Source: Vogesella margarita
Lineage (GTDB): Bacteria > Pseudomonadota > Gammaproteobacteria > Burkholderiales > Chromobacteriaceae
Length of the DNA stretch: 64,000 nucleotides
Assembly (NCBI RefSeq): GCF_028548475.1
Contig: NZ_JAQQLE010000001.1
Location: forward strand, 248,001 to 312,000
Direction of reading: 5' to 3'
A program made the position numbers and the translations under genes. Of the stretch, positions 24,272-33,285 are shown in pieces (the first letter of the stretch is position 1; the number at the start of each line of letters is the position of its first letter). The notes under the pieces were generated by a model that saw only the letters and a list, made by a program, of their open reading frames with translations, did not search any database and was not told the DNA's origin.

Positions 24272-25258
24272 ATGACAGCCCACTCCCTGCACCCCTTTTC
24301 GCGCCTGACCCCGGACTTCCTGCTCGACGCGGTGGAAAGCCTCGGCCTGCGCTGCGACGGCCGCCTGCTGGCGCTCAACAGCTACGAAAACCGCGTCTAC
24401 CAGATCGGCATCGAGGAAGGTACGCCGCTGGTGGCCAAGTTCTACCGCCCGGAGCGCTGGAGCGACGCGCAGATCCAGGAGGAGCACGACTTCGCCGCCG
24501 AGCTGGCGGCGCGCGACATCCCGGTGGTGACGGCGCTGGCCTTCGGCGGCCGCACGCTGCACCACTACCAGGATTTCCGTCTCGCGCTGTTCCCGCGCCG
24601 CGGCGGCCACGCGCCGGAGCTGGACGACGCTGACACCCTGGCCTGGCTTGGGCGCTTTCTCGGCCGCCTGCACGCTCACGGCGCGGTGGCTCCCTACCAC
24701 TTGCGGCCAACCCTGGACCCGGACAGCTACGGCGAGGCCTCGCTGCGCTGCGTGCAGGAGCAGGCGCAGCTGCCCTACGATCTCGCCGGCCCCTACGAGC
24801 AGGCGGCGCGGCAGGCGCTGGACGAGGTGCGCCGCGCCTTCGACCGTGCCGGCGACATCGGCTGGCGCCGCGTGCACGGCGACTGTCACGTCGGCAACAT
24901 CCTGTGGGCACAAGAGGGGCCGCATTTCGTCGATCTCGACGACAGCTGCATGGCGCCGGCGCTGCAGGACCTGTGGATGCTGCTCAGCGGCGACCGCGCA
25001 CAGCAACAGGCGCAGCTGCTGGAACTGATCGTCGGCTACGAGGACTTCTGCGATTTCGACCGCCGCGAGCTGCACCTGCTGGAGGCGCTGCGCACGCTGC
25101 GCCTGCTGCACTACAGCGCGTGGCTGACGCGGCGGCGCGAGGATCCGGCCTTTGTCGTCGCCTTCCCGTGGTTCGATACCGCGCAGTACTGGCAGGAGCG
25201 CATCGCCGAGCTGCAACAGCAAGTAGAGGCGATGCGCGAGGCCCCGCTCTGCGTCTGA
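24272..25258 (+). CDS. srkA: stress response kinase A (SrkA/YihE/RdoA)
   Basis: A 328-residue choline-kinase-fold Ser/Thr protein kinase, the same length as E. coli SrkA. Matches include LNSYENRVYQ, VAKFYRPERWS, the catalytic-loop VHGDCHVGNILW and the metal-binding VDLDDSCMAPALQDLWMLLSGD. It counteracts stress-induced, toxin-linked death in E. coli. Earlier in-frame ATGs (24251, 24263) exist; 24272 gives the family length and directly follows a TATAAT. The stop codon lies inside the left end of a MITE-like element. Confidence 0.92.
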   Translation: MTAHSLHPFSRLTPDFLLDAVESLGLRCDGRLLALNSYENRVYQIGIEEGTPLVAKFYRPERWSDAQIQEEHDFAAELAARDIPVVTALAFGGRTLHHYQDFRLALFPRRGGHAPELDDADTLAWLGRFLGRLHAHGAVAPYHLRPTLDPDSYGEASLRCVQEQAQLPYDLAGPYEQAARQALDEVRRAFDRAGDIGWRRVHGDCHVGNILWAQEGPHFVDLDDSCMAPALQDLWMLLSGDRAQQQAQLLELIVGYEDFCDFDRRELHLLEALRTLRLLHYSAWLTRRREDPAFVVAFPWFDTAQYWQERIAELQQQVEAMREAPLCV

Positions 25259-25412
25259 GAACCTGTTCACGATCTGCTGCGGCTGATCCGGATGGGGCGA
25301 TACCGCGTTGAAAGAAGGTTTCGGAATGCTTGTTTATATCCAGCCAAACGTCGCTTCCCCAGCCATTTCCGCCTTGTCTTGCTCTAGCTCGCGAGATCGT
25401 GAGCACGTTCTG
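25257..25412. mobile_element. 156-bp MITE-like element or IS remnant with 19-bp terminal inverted repeats
   Basis: GAGAACCTGTTCACGATCT (25257-25275) and the reverse complement of 25394-25412 (CAGAACGTGCTCACGATCT) agree at 16 of 19 positions. The interior has a different texture from nearby genes, with moderate GC and no open frame. The left end overlaps the srkA stop codon (25256-25258) and the right end abuts the srkA terminator, so the element sits between a gene and its terminator. No transposase is encoded; the family is not certain. No second copy is in the window. Confidence 0.6.
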
Positions 25413-25437
25413 AACCCGCCCTCCGGCGGGTTTTTTT
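25413..25437 (+). terminator. intrinsic terminator downstream of srkA
   Basis: AACCCGCC-CTCC-GGCGGGTT with the T-run continuing to 25437. The rest of the gap to lysC (25438-25592) shows no further clear structure, and no lysine riboswitch was recognised. Confidence 0.9.
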
Positions 25438-25592
25438 GACCCCGTAACGACGGCTGCTGCGCACGGTTGCGGCACGATTTGCTGCACCGCGGAACATGCC
25501 GTGTTTTTTGCGGCGCAGCGGCTTGCATTTCTGTGCCAGATCAGGCAAGAATCATCGTTCGACATCCAAAACCCTATCAAGAAAACATAAAC

Positions 25593-26825
25593 ATGGCACT
25601 TATCGTACAAAAGTACGGCGGTACCTCGATGGGCTCCCCGGAGCGCATCAAGAACGTGGCCCGCCGTGTCGCCAAATGGAAAGCCCAGGGACATGATGTG
25701 GTGGTTGTCGTATCCGCCATGAGCGGGGAAACCAACCGCCTGATCGCATTGGCCAAGGAAATCCAGGATCAGCCCGATCCGCGCGAACTCGATGTAATCA
25801 TCTCTACCGGCGAGCAGGTCACCATCGGCCTCTTGTCCATGGCGCTGAAGGAAATCGGCGTCGAGGCCAAGAGCTACTGCGGCTGGCAGGTGCGTGTCGT
25901 CACCGACAGCGCCTTCAACAAGGCCCGTATCCAGTCGATCGACGAAGCCGCGATGCGTGGCGACCTCACCGAGGGCCGCGTGGTCGTCGTTGCCGGTTTC
26001 CAGGGCATCGACGAGCAGGGCAACCTCACCACGCTGGGCCGTGGCGGCTCCGACACCTCCGCGGTGGCACTGGCGGCGGCACTGAAGGCCGACGAATGCC
26101 AGATCTACACCGACGTGGACGGTGTGTACACCACCGACCCTCGCGTGGTGCCGGAAGCGCGCCGCCTGAAGACCATCACCTTCGAGGAGATGATCGAGAT
26201 GGCGTCGCTGGGCTCCAAGATCCTGCAGATCCGCTCGGTGGAATTCGCCGGCAAGTACAAGGTACGCCTGCGCGTGCTCTCCAGCTTCGAGGACGAGGGC
26301 GAGGGCACACTGATTACGTTTGAGGAAGATGAGAATATGGAAAAGGCCGTAGTTGCCGGTATCGCGTTCGACCGTAACGAAGCACGCATCAACGTGAAAG
26401 GCGTGCCGGACAAGCCGGGCATCGCCTACCAGATCCTGGGCCCGATCGCCGATGCCAACGTTGAAGTCGACATGATCATCCAGAATGTCGGCGAAAACGG
26501 CACCACCGATTTCTCCTTCACCGTGCCGCGCGGCGAGTTCCCTCGCACCATGGGCGTGCTGCGCGACGTGCAGACCCACATCGGAGCCGCCAAGATCGAC
26601 GCCGACGACAAGGTGGCCAAGGTATCCATCGTTGGCGTGGGCATGCGCTCGCACTGCGGCATCGCCTCCACCATGTTCCGTACCCTGGCCGAAGAGGGCA
26701 TCAACATCCAGATGATCTCCACTTCCGAGATCAAGGTATCGGTGCTGATCGACGAGAAGTACCTGGAGCTGGCCGTGCGCGTATTGCACAAGGCCTTCGG
26801 CCTGGATCAGGCTACCGCCAATTAA
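25593..26825 (+). CDS. lysC: aspartate kinase
   Basis: A 410-residue monofunctional aspartokinase. The kinase domain starts VQKYGGTSMGS and contains STGEQVTIGLLSMAL and GRGGSDTSAVALAAAL. Two C-terminal ACT domains (from near residues 265 and 345) provide feedback control by lysine/threonine. It commits aspartate to lysine, DAP, methionine and threonine synthesis and so feeds dapD/dapC at 14.4-16.5 kb. An internal start for a small beta subunit, as in Bacillus, is possible but I see no clear evidence. The gene has no copy of the dispersed repeat. Confidence 0.95.
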   Translation: MALIVQKYGGTSMGSPERIKNVARRVAKWKAQGHDVVVVVSAMSGETNRLIALAKEIQDQPDPRELDVIISTGEQVTIGLLSMALKEIGVEAKSYCGWQVRVVTDSAFNKARIQSIDEAAMRGDLTEGRVVVVAGFQGIDEQGNLTTLGRGGSDTSAVALAAALKADECQIYTDVDGVYTTDPRVVPEARRLKTITFEEMIEMASLGSKILQIRSVEFAGKYKVRLRVLSSFEDEGEGTLITFEEDENMEKAVVAGIAFDRNEARINVKGVPDKPGIAYQILGPIADANVEVDMIIQNVGENGTTDFSFTVPRGEFPRTMGVLRDVQTHIGAAKIDADDKVAKVSIVGVGMRSHCGIASTMFRTLAEEGINIQMISTSEIKVSVLIDEKYLELAVRVLHKAFGLDQATAN

Positions 26826-26838
26826 TTTGCAATAATGC

Positions 26839-26867
26839 TTGACAGCAGGCGCCTTCGTTTGTATTAT
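26839..26867 (+). promoter_or_regulatory. consensus sigma-70 promoter of the tRNA array
   Basis: TTGACA (26839-26844), a 17-nt spacer, then TATTAT (26862-26867). Initiation would be near 26874, about 9 nt before tRNA-Ser. Confidence 0.85.
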
Positions 26868-26882
26868 GGCGCCTCGCTTGAC

Positions 26883-26976
26883 GGAGAAATGGCCGAGAGG
26901 TCGAAGGCACTTCCCTGCTAAGGAAGCATACGGGCTTAAACCTGTATCGAGGGTTCGAATCCCTCTTTCTCCGCCA
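26883..26976 (+). tRNA. tRNA-Ser (GCT)
   Basis: 94 nt including encoded CCA. Acceptor GGAGAAA/TTTCTCC, anticodon loop CTGCTAA with anticodon GCT, long variable arm and GGTTCGAAT T-loop. Reads AGC/AGU. Confidence 0.96.
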
Positions 26977-26981
26977 GCACT

Positions 26982-27058
26982 GCACCCGTAGCTCAGTTGG
27001 ATAGAGTATTTGGCTACGAACCAAAGGGTCGGGCGTTCGAATCGCTCCGGGTGCACCA
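26982..27058 (+). tRNA. tRNA-Arg (ACG)
   Basis: 77 nt with CCA. Acceptor GCACCCG/CGGGTGC, anticodon loop CTACGAA with ACG (A34 is deaminated to inosine by TadA). Second gene of the three-tRNA array. Confidence 0.95.
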
Positions 27059-27060
27059 CA

Positions 27061-27135
27061 GTCCCTATAGTTTAGCGGTTAGAACACTGCCCTTTCACGG
27101 CGGCGGCCGGGGTTCGATTCCCCGTGGGGACGCCA
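27061..27135 (+). tRNA. tRNA-Glu (TTC)
   Basis: 75 nt with encoded CCA (GCCA end). Acceptor GTCCC/GGGAC, anticodon loop CTTTCAC with TTC, and GGTTCGATTCC T-arm. Third gene of the array. Confidence 0.95.
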
Positions 27136-27150
27136 GGATTCAAGCAAAAA

Positions 27151-27179
27151 CACCACCTTCGGGTGGTGTTTTTGTTTTG
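27151..27179 (+). terminator. terminator of the tRNA array
   Basis: CACCACC-TTCG-GGTGGTG followed by TTTTTTGTTTT, and preceded by five A. Confidence 0.9.
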
Positions 27180-27203
27180 TCGGTCGCCGGTCTGTGTGGC
27201 CAG

Positions 27204-27234
27204 AAAAAAGCCCACCGCGACACGGTGGGCTTTT
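27204..27234. terminator. bidirectional terminator, tRNA array / DUF1615 gene
   Basis: Six A, GCCCACCG-CGACA-CGGTGGGC, four T. On the minus strand it ends the lipoprotein gene whose stop is at 27238. Confidence 0.85.
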
Positions 27235-27237
27235 CGT

Positions 27238-28455
27238 TTACTGCGGGGCGCGCTTCAGACAGTTGTCGTAGCGCCAGCCGACGCGCTTGGCGAACCACTC
27301 GGTGGTCAGCTTGCGCGTGATCTTCGGGCTGTTCAGCTGGATCTGCGGAAACGCCTCGCGCGCCACCTTGCGTCCCTGCTGCTTGTCGGCCAGCGCCATC
27401 ACCTTCTGGTACAGCACGCTCTGGCTGAAGCTGCTGTTCTTTTCCTGCTTCAGGTCGCGCAGGATGGCGCTGTCGCTCAGCCCCAGCTGCGGGCCCATGC
27501 GGTACAGCGCGCGCTCGGTGCTGCTGGACTCGCCGGAGGGCAGGCCGTCGCGATAGCGCAGCAGGTCGCCATCCGGTACCAGCTTGCGCCCGCTCAGCTG
27601 CGCCACGGCAAGCTGGAAGGCGGCGTTGCGGCTGGAGTAGCGGCCGGCGTTGAAATCGGCGAAGCGGTAGATCATGTCGCGGTAGCCGGCCGGATACTGC
27701 AGCAGGTTGGCCGCACCGAAGTAGATGCCGCCACGGCGGCTGAACGCCTCGTTGCGCAGGCTGCCCTGGTAGCGGTAAGGGTAGGGCCAGGCGCGAACGT
27801 GGCCCTGGGCGAAGGCCACGCTGACCTGCATCGAGCCGACGGTGTTGATCGGGTTTCTCATGCCCACCGGCAGGTTCAGCTTGCCGGCCTCGGCCGCCAT
27901 GTCCTCGAACAGGTCGTTCATCTCGCGCTCGGTGCGCAGGCTGTCGATGCGCGACTTGTAGCTCTCGCCGGTCGGCGACGGCTTCAGCAGCGCCGCCTTC
28001 ACCAGCGTCAGCGGGACGTGGTAGCCGGCGACTTTTTCCTCGATCTTGTTCCACACGATGGCCGGCAGGCCCGGCACCACCGGGTCGGCCTGGAAGGTAG
28101 ATTCCTGCTCGATCACCGCGATCACCGCACAGAAGTTCTCCGCCGTCGGCGGCAGCTGCAGTGCGCCGAAGGCATTGACGATGTCGTCGCGCCAGCCGCT
28201 GCGCGGCTTGACGTAGTCCGGCAGCAGCCTGTCCAGCAGCTGTGTCGGGGGCAGGGTGGCCTTTTTCGGTGCTGGCACGCTGACCGGGGCCGTTGGCGTG
28301 ATGACGGGGGCAGTGACGACCGGCGCCGGGGCCGGTTCGGCCAGACCGTCCTGCTGGCTGGCCAGCGGGAACGGCGTGGCCACGGGGGCCGGGGTGTGGC
28401 TGGCGCAGCCGCCCAGCAGCGACAGCAGGGCAACGGGGTAAAGCAGCGATCTCAT
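27238..28455 (-). CDS. DUF1615-family lipoprotein
   Basis: A 405-residue protein. From the ATG at 28455 a lipoprotein signal runs to the lipobox LLGGC. It is followed by an Ala/Pro/Thr-rich linker (to about residue 65) and a large DUF1615 domain with CAVIAVIEQESTFQADP, INTVGSMQVSVAFAQ, RRGGIYFGAANLL and FADFNAGRYSSRNAAFQ. The Glu in EQEST and the GSMQV block recall lytic transglycosylases (SLT-like), suggesting a peptidoglycan role in the periplasm; this is inference. An upstream extension to 28536 lacks a signal. Confidence 0.85.
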   Translation of the reverse strand: MRSLLYPVALLSLLGGCASHTPAPVATPFPLASQQDGLAEPAPAPVVTAPVITPTAPVSVPAPKKATLPPTQLLDRLLPDYVKPRSGWRDDIVNAFGALQLPPTAENFCAVIAVIEQESTFQADPVVPGLPAIVWNKIEEKVAGYHVPLTLVKAALLKPSPTGESYKSRIDSLRTEREMNDLFEDMAAEAGKLNLPVGMRNPINTVGSMQVSVAFAQGHVRAWPYPYRYQGSLRNEAFSRRGGIYFGAANLLQYPAGYRDMIYRFADFNAGRYSSRNAAFQLAVAQLSGRKLVPDGDLLRYRDGLPSGESSSTERALYRMGPQLGLSDSAILRDLKQEKNSSFSQSVLYQKVMALADKQQGRKVAREAFPQIQLNSPKITRKLTTEWFAKRVGWRYDNCLKRAPQ

Positions 28456-28765
28456 GGCACGGTATTCCGCTAATCGGCAAAGGGCAGATTCTAGCGTAAC
28501 TGGCCGCCGTTCCGTCAGTAAGCTGGCTGCGGCCAACCTTGGGCGACCGGGCAGGTGGCACGGCTGAAACCGTTGTCATGGGCTGTGCGGCCGGGCGTGA
28601 CCGCCGTCGGCAGACGCGCCGGTTCTGCCGGCAGCAGGCGAGGAAAAAGCCGCAATTTTCTTATGGGTATTGCGACGCTATGTCGATGAAAAAAAAGCCT
28701 TTTTCAGATGAAAGCCGCGCCGCTTTCTGGCACAATGCGCGGTCTTACACGGAATACCTGCCACG
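28456..28765. other. divergent intergenic region, DUF1615 lipoprotein / ygiQ
   Basis: 310 nt without a supported gene. It holds a repeat copy TGCGGCCAACCTTG near 28530. An AT-richer part (28660-28720) contains a run of eight A followed by GCC and five T. The two divergent promoters must be here; I could not place boxes with confidence. A 76-codon frame at 28539-28769 has no ribosome site and no family resemblance. Confidence 0.5.
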
Positions 28766-31063
28766 ATGACGCTTCCTGCCGCACCCCAACCGATCAACAG
28801 TTACCGCAAATACTGGGCGCAACGCTTCGGCACCGCGCCCTTCCTGCCGATGAGCCGTGCCGAGATGGACGAGCTGGGCTGGGATTCCTGCGACATCATC
28901 ATTGTCAGCGGCGACTGCTACATCGACCATCCGAGCTTCGGCATGGCACTGATCGGGCGGCTGCTGGAGGCGCAGGGCTTCCGTGTCGGCATCATCGCGC
29001 AGCCGGACTGGAACAGCGCCGACGCCTTCCGCGAGCTGGGCAAGCCCAACCTGTTCTTCGGCGTCACCGCCGGCAACATGGACTCGATGATCAACCGCTA
29101 CACCGCCGATCGCCGCCCGCGCTCCGACGACGCCTACACCCCGCACGCCGAGGCCAACAAGCGCCCGGATCGCGCGGTGACGGTGTACGCGCAGCGCTGC
29201 CGCGAGGCCTATCCCGGCGTCGGCGTGATGATCGGCTCCATCGAGGCGTCCTTGCGCCGCATCGCCCACTACGACTACTGGAGCGAGAAGGTGCGCCCGT
29301 CGGTGCTGGTGAACTCCAAGGCCGACATCCTGCTGTACGGCAACGCCGAGCGCGCGCTGGTGGAGATCGCCCACCGTGCCTCGCGCGGCGAGAAGCTGTC
29401 CGAGATGCGCGACATCCGCGGTACCGCCTTCGTGGTGCCGCACGGCTGGCGTCCGGACGAGGAATGGCAGGAGATGGACTCCAGCGTGGTCGACGTGCCG
29501 GGCAAGGTCGATGTCCACCTCAACCCGTACGAAGAGATTCCGGAGCAGGCGGCCAAGGCCACCGCCGGCAACGATCCGGCCAAGCCGCAGGTGATCCGCA
29601 TCGAATCGCGCGAGGAGCGCCTGGCCAAGCGCCGCGCCGAACGCGCCAAGACCGTGATCCGCATCCCGTCCTTTGAGGCAGTGGCGCACGACCCGGTACT
29701 GTACGCGCACGCCAGCCGCACCCTGCACTTGGAGTCCAACCCCGGCAACGCCCGCGCGCTGGTGCAGGGCCACGGCACGCGCGACGTGTGGCTGACGCCG
29801 CCACCGATCCCGCTGAGCACCGAGGAAATGGACTTCGTGTTCGGCGCGCCCTACGCCCGTAATCCGCACCCGAGCTACGGCGACGCGCACATCCCGGCGT
29901 GGGAGATGATCAAGTACTCGGTCAACATCATGCGCGGCTGTTTCGGCGGCTGTACCTTCTGCTCCATCACCGAGCACGAGGGCCGCATCATCCAGAGCCG
30001 TTCGGAAGAGTCGATCCTGAAAGAGATCGAGGAAATCCGCGACAAGACGCCGGGCTTTACCGGCCACATCTCGGACCTTGGTGGCCCGACCGCCAACATG
30101 TACCGCCTCAGCTGCAAGGACCCGAAGATCGAGCGTTCCTGTCGCAAGCTGTCCTGTGTCTATCCGGACGTGTGCGAGAACCTCGGCACCGACCACGGCC
30201 CGCTGATCCAGCTGTACCGCAAGGCGCGCGCGCTGCCGGGCATCAAGAAGATCAACATCCAGTCCGGCCTGCGCTACGACCTGGCGGTGAAATCGCCGGA
30301 GTACATCAAGGAGCTGGTGCAGCACCACGTTGGCGGCTACCTGAAGATCGCGCCGGAGCACACCGAAGAAGGCCCCCTGTCCAAGATGATGAAGCCGGGC
30401 ATGGGCGCTTACGACAAGTTCAAGGAGCTGTTCGAGCGCTTCAGCCGCCAGGCCGGCAAGGAGCAGTACCTGATCCCGTACTTCATCGCGGCCCACCCGG
30501 GCACCAGCGACGAAGACATGGTCAACCTGGCGCTGTGGCTGAAGAAGAACAACTTCCGCCTCGACCAGGTGCAGACCTTCACCCCGACGCCGATGGCGAT
30601 GGCCACCACCATGTGGCACACCCGCCGCAACCCGCTGAAGCGCCTGTCGCGCAGCTCGGAAAAGGTGGACGTGGTGCGCGACGGCTACCGCCGCAAGCTG
30701 CACAAGGCGCTGCTGCGCTACCACCACCCGGACAACTGGCAGATCATCTACGAGGCGCTGATCAATATGGGGCGTACCGACCTGATCGGCCACAGCAAGC
30801 AGTGCCTGATCCCGCCGACGCCGCCGGGTGACAAGGCCGCCGCCGCGCGCCATCGCTTCGGCCAACAGCCGCTGAGTCGCGGCAAGCCGCAGGGCCAGCG
30901 CGCACCGGCCGGCAGCCCGCGTGGCAGTGGCAAGACCTTCAGCGCCAGCGCCAAACCGGCCGCCGCCAAGGCGCCAGCCGGCAAACCCGCCGCCGCCAAG
31001 CCCAACACCGGTCGTGGCGGTGGCGGCGCCAAACCGGGCGGCAAGGTTGGCCGCAGCCGTTAA
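28766..31063 (+). CDS. ygiQ: YgiQ-family radical SAM protein
   Basis: A 765-residue radical SAM protein. An N-terminal domain ([17 protein letters not shown], then [12 protein letters not shown]) precedes the radical SAM core with [15 protein letters not shown] near residue 394. The C-terminal YgiQ domain ([20 protein letters not shown]) is followed by a low-complexity Ala/Lys/Pro/Gly tail of about 80 residues. The Cys-x3-Cys-x2-Cys triad binds the 4Fe-4S cluster that cleaves SAM. Biological substrate unknown. The last residues KVGRSR are encoded by a repeat copy directly before the stop. Confidence 0.93.
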   Translation: MTLPAAPQPINSYRKYWAQRFGTAPFLPMSRAEMDELGWDSCDIIIVSGDCYIDHPSFGMALIGRLLEAQGFRVGIIAQPDWNSADAFRELGKPNLFFGVTAGNMDSMINRYTADRRPRSDDAYTPHAEANKRPDRAVTVYAQRCREAYPGVGVMIGSIEASLRRIAHYDYWSEKVRPSVLVNSKADILLYGNAERALVEIAHRASRGEKLSEMRDIRGTAFVVPHGWRPDEEWQEMDSSVVDVPGKVDVHLNPYEEIPEQAAKATAGNDPAKPQVIRIESREERLAKRRAERAKTVIRIPSFEAVAHDPVLYAHASRTLHLESNPGNARALVQGHGTRDVWLTPPPIPLSTEEMDFVFGAPYARNPHPSYGDAHIPAWEMIKYSVNIMRGCFGGCTFCSITEHEGRIIQSRSEESILKEIEEIRDKTPGFTGHISDLGGPTANMYRLSCKDPKIERSCRKLSCVYPDVCENLGTDHGPLIQLYRKARALPGIKKINIQSGLRYDLAVKSPEYIKELVQHHVGGYLKIAPEHTEEGPLSKMMKPGMGAYDKFKELFERFSRQAGKEQYLIPYFIAAHPGTSDEDMVNLALWLKKNNFRLDQVQTFTPTPMAMATTMWHTRRNPLKRLSRSSEKVDVVRDGYRRKLHKALLRYHHPDNWQIIYEALINMGRTDLIGHSKQCLIPPTPPGDKAAAARHRFGQQPLSRGKPQGQRAPAGSPRGSGKTFSASAKPAAAKAPAGKPAAAKPNTGRGGGGAKPGGKVGRSR

Positions 31064-31075
31064 TAACCGATAGTC

Positions 31076-31099
31076 AGCCGCCCTCCGGGGCGGCTTTTT
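31076..31099 (+). terminator. intrinsic terminator of ygiQ
   Basis: AGCCGCCC-TCCG-GGGCGGCT followed by a T-run, 13 nt after the stop. Confidence 0.85.
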
Positions 31100-31174
31100 G
31101 CTGCCGCGCACGGCGCACCTTGCCGCCGCGGCGCGGTCGAACCCCCATCAGTCTTCTTGCCGGAAAGCCAGATC

Positions 31175-32650
31175 ATGTCCCTCATCGCCTTCGACAACAG
31201 CTACGCCCGCGACCTGCCGCAACACGCGGTGCCGTGGCAACCGGCCACCCCGCCGCAGCCGCGGCTGCTGTACTGGAACGCCGCGCTGGCCGATGAGCTG
31301 GGGCTGGATGGCGCGGCCGTCTCCACGGAAACGTTGGCCGCATGGTTTTCCGGCGCGGCGCTGCCGGATGGCGCCCAGCCGGTGGCGCAGGCCTACGCCG
31401 GCCACCAGTTCGGCGGCTACTCGCCGACGCTGGGCGACGGCCGCGCGCTGCTACTGGGCGAGATGATCGACCGCGGCGGCCAACGTCGCGACCTCGCCTT
31501 CAAGGGCAGCGGTCGCACCCCGTTCTCGCGCCGCGGCGACGGCAAGGCGGCGCTGGGGCCGATGCTGCGCGAGCTGATCGTCGGCGAGGCGATGCAGGCG
31601 CTGGCCATCCCCACCACCCGCGCGCTGGCGGTGGTCGCCACCGGCGAGAACGTATACCGCGAGCGGCCGCTGCCCGGCGCGGTGCTGACCCGCGTCGCCG
31701 CCAGCCACCTGCGCGTCGGCACCTTCGAGTACTTCGCCAACGGCGAGGACGAGGACGCGCTGCTCCAGCTGGCCGACTACGCGATCCGCCGTCACGATCC
31801 GGCACTGCTGGATGCGGCCAACCCTTATCTTGCCTTCCTCGACGCGGTATGCCGGCGCCAGGCACGGCTGATCGCGCAGTGGATGCACGCCGGTTTCATC
31901 CACGGCGTGATGAATACCGACAACATGACCATCAGCGGCGAAACTATCGACTACGGCCCGTGCGCGTTCATGGACGCCTATGACCCGGCCACCGTGTTCA
32001 GCTCTATCGACGAGCGCGGCCGCTACGCCTACGGCAACCAGCCGGCCATCGCGCAGTGGAACCTGGCGCGGCTGGCGGAAACGCTGCTGCCGCTGCTGGA
32101 CGCCGAATCGCAGCAACAGGCGGTGGCGCAGGCGACCGAGGTCATCCACCGCTTTGCCGACCATTACCGCGACGAGTGGCTGGCGCAGGCGCGGCGCAAA
32201 CTCGGCCTCGACACGGCGCAGGATGGCGACCAGCAGCTGGCCGACGACTGGCTGGCACTGCTCAAGGCGCAGCAGGCGGACTTCACCCTCGCCTGGCGTT
32301 ATCTCGCCGACGCGGTGGATGGCGACGGTTCAAGGTTGGCCGCATTGTTTGCCGATCCGGCCGCGCTGCAGCCGTGGCTCGCGCGCTGGCAGCAACGCCT
32401 CGCCGCCGAGCCGCAAACCGCCGCCGCGCGCGCTGGCGCGATGCGCGTGCTCAACCCGCTGTACATCGCGCGCAATCATCTGGTGGAGGAAGCGCTGGCC
32501 GCCGCCAGCGAGCACGGCGACATGAGCCTGACGCTGCGCCTGCTCGACGTGCTGGCCGATCCGTTCACCGAACGCGCCGGGCTGGAACGCTACGCGCTAC
32601 CGGCGGCGCCGGAACTGGCGGCCGGCTACCGTACCTTCTGCGGCACCTGA
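31175..32650 (+). CDS. selO: protein adenylyltransferase SelO (YdiU)
   Basis: A 491-residue pseudokinase-fold AMPylase. Matches include AQAYAGHQFGGYSPTLGDGR, FKGSGRTPFSRRGDGKAALG and the metal-binding HGVMNTDNMTISGETIDYGP. SelO transfers AMP to Ser/Thr/Tyr of proteins in redox homeostasis. The ATG at 31175 with GGAAAG 7 nt upstream is preferred over a TTG at 31157. The C-terminus YRTFCGT keeps a near-terminal Cys typical of bacterial SelO. Repeat words lie at about 31330 (variant), 31813 and 32335. Confidence 0.93.
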   Translation: MSLIAFDNSYARDLPQHAVPWQPATPPQPRLLYWNAALADELGLDGAAVSTETLAAWFSGAALPDGAQPVAQAYAGHQFGGYSPTLGDGRALLLGEMIDRGGQRRDLAFKGSGRTPFSRRGDGKAALGPMLRELIVGEAMQALAIPTTRALAVVATGENVYRERPLPGAVLTRVAASHLRVGTFEYFANGEDEDALLQLADYAIRRHDPALLDAANPYLAFLDAVCRRQARLIAQWMHAGFIHGVMNTDNMTISGETIDYGPCAFMDAYDPATVFSSIDERGRYAYGNQPAIAQWNLARLAETLLPLLDAESQQQAVAQATEVIHRFADHYRDEWLAQARRKLGLDTAQDGDQQLADDWLALLKAQQADFTLAWRYLADAVDGDGSRLAALFADPAALQPWLARWQQRLAAEPQTAAARAGAMRVLNPLYIARNHLVEEALAAASEHGDMSLTLRLLDVLADPFTERAGLERYALPAAPELAAGYRTFCGT

Positions 32651-32773
32651 GCGAGGTTGCGGCCAACCCTGGCCGCATTTTCGGGACATCGCCGTGCCGA
32701 TGCGGGCACGCCGCCTCGCGCGCGGACGGCAATGCCCGCTAGACTGGCGGCTCCATTAACCGGGAGTCCGTCC

Positions 32774-33223
32774 ATGTCGCACAGCCATTTCCAATTCAGT
32801 CTCGGCGCCGATCCGCAGGCGCGCGCAGTCGTCCAGCATGGCCTCAAGGCCTTCAACGTCGAACAGATCGGCGACTACGCCTATCAGGACTTCGAGCTGT
32901 ACGCGCGCGATGCGGCCGGCGCGGTGGTCGGCGGCCTGTTCGGCCACTCCGGCATGGGCTGGCTGTACGTGGACTACCTGTGGCTGGACGCCGCGCAGCG
33001 TGGCGCCGGCCTGGGCGCGGCGCTGATGGCGCAGGTAGAGGAGGAGGCGCGACGCCGCGGCTGTGTCGGCGTGTTCCTGTACACCTACAGCTTCCAGGCG
33101 CCGGACTTCTACCACAAGCTTGGCTACCAGCCGATGGGCGTGCTGGACGACTGCCCGCCTGGGCACCAGCGGCTGTACCTGAAAAAGCCGCTGCCGGCCG
33201 TCGCCGCGTCAACGGCCGCCTGA
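32774..33223 (+). CDS. GNAT-family N-acetyltransferase
   Basis: A 149-residue acetyltransferase. The acetyl-CoA pyrophosphate loop is AAQRGAGLGAALM and the end VFLYTYSFQAPDFYHKLGYQ carries the conserved F-Y-x-K-x-G-Y/F pattern. GGGAG lies 9 nt before the ATG at 32774. Substrate unknown. It follows selO after 123 nt, which contain a repeat copy at 32656. Confidence 0.87.
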   Translation: MSHSHFQFSLGADPQARAVVQHGLKAFNVEQIGDYAYQDFELYARDAAGAVVGGLFGHSGMGWLYVDYLWLDAAQRGAGLGAALMAQVEEEARRRGCVGVFLYTYSFQAPDFYHKLGYQPMGVLDDCPPGHQRLYLKKPLPAVAASTAA

Positions 33224-33285
33224 GCAGCGCCGCCGGCGGCGATTCGCAGTAAGATGTCAGCCTCACCGTTATCGCCAGGCCCGTC

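Noticed and set aside
25439-25592. Lysine riboswitch upstream of lysC
   Set aside because: Leader is too short and shows none of the conserved lysine-box helices.
24984-27059. 691-codon minus-strand frame over lysC and tRNA genes
   Set aside because: Crosses three tRNA genes and a terminator and is antisense to lysC; its N-terminus is only translated tRNA sequence.
28539-28769. 76-codon frame before ygiQ (ends [12 protein letters not shown])
   Set aside because: No ribosome site, no family resemblance, overlaps the promoter region and the ygiQ start.
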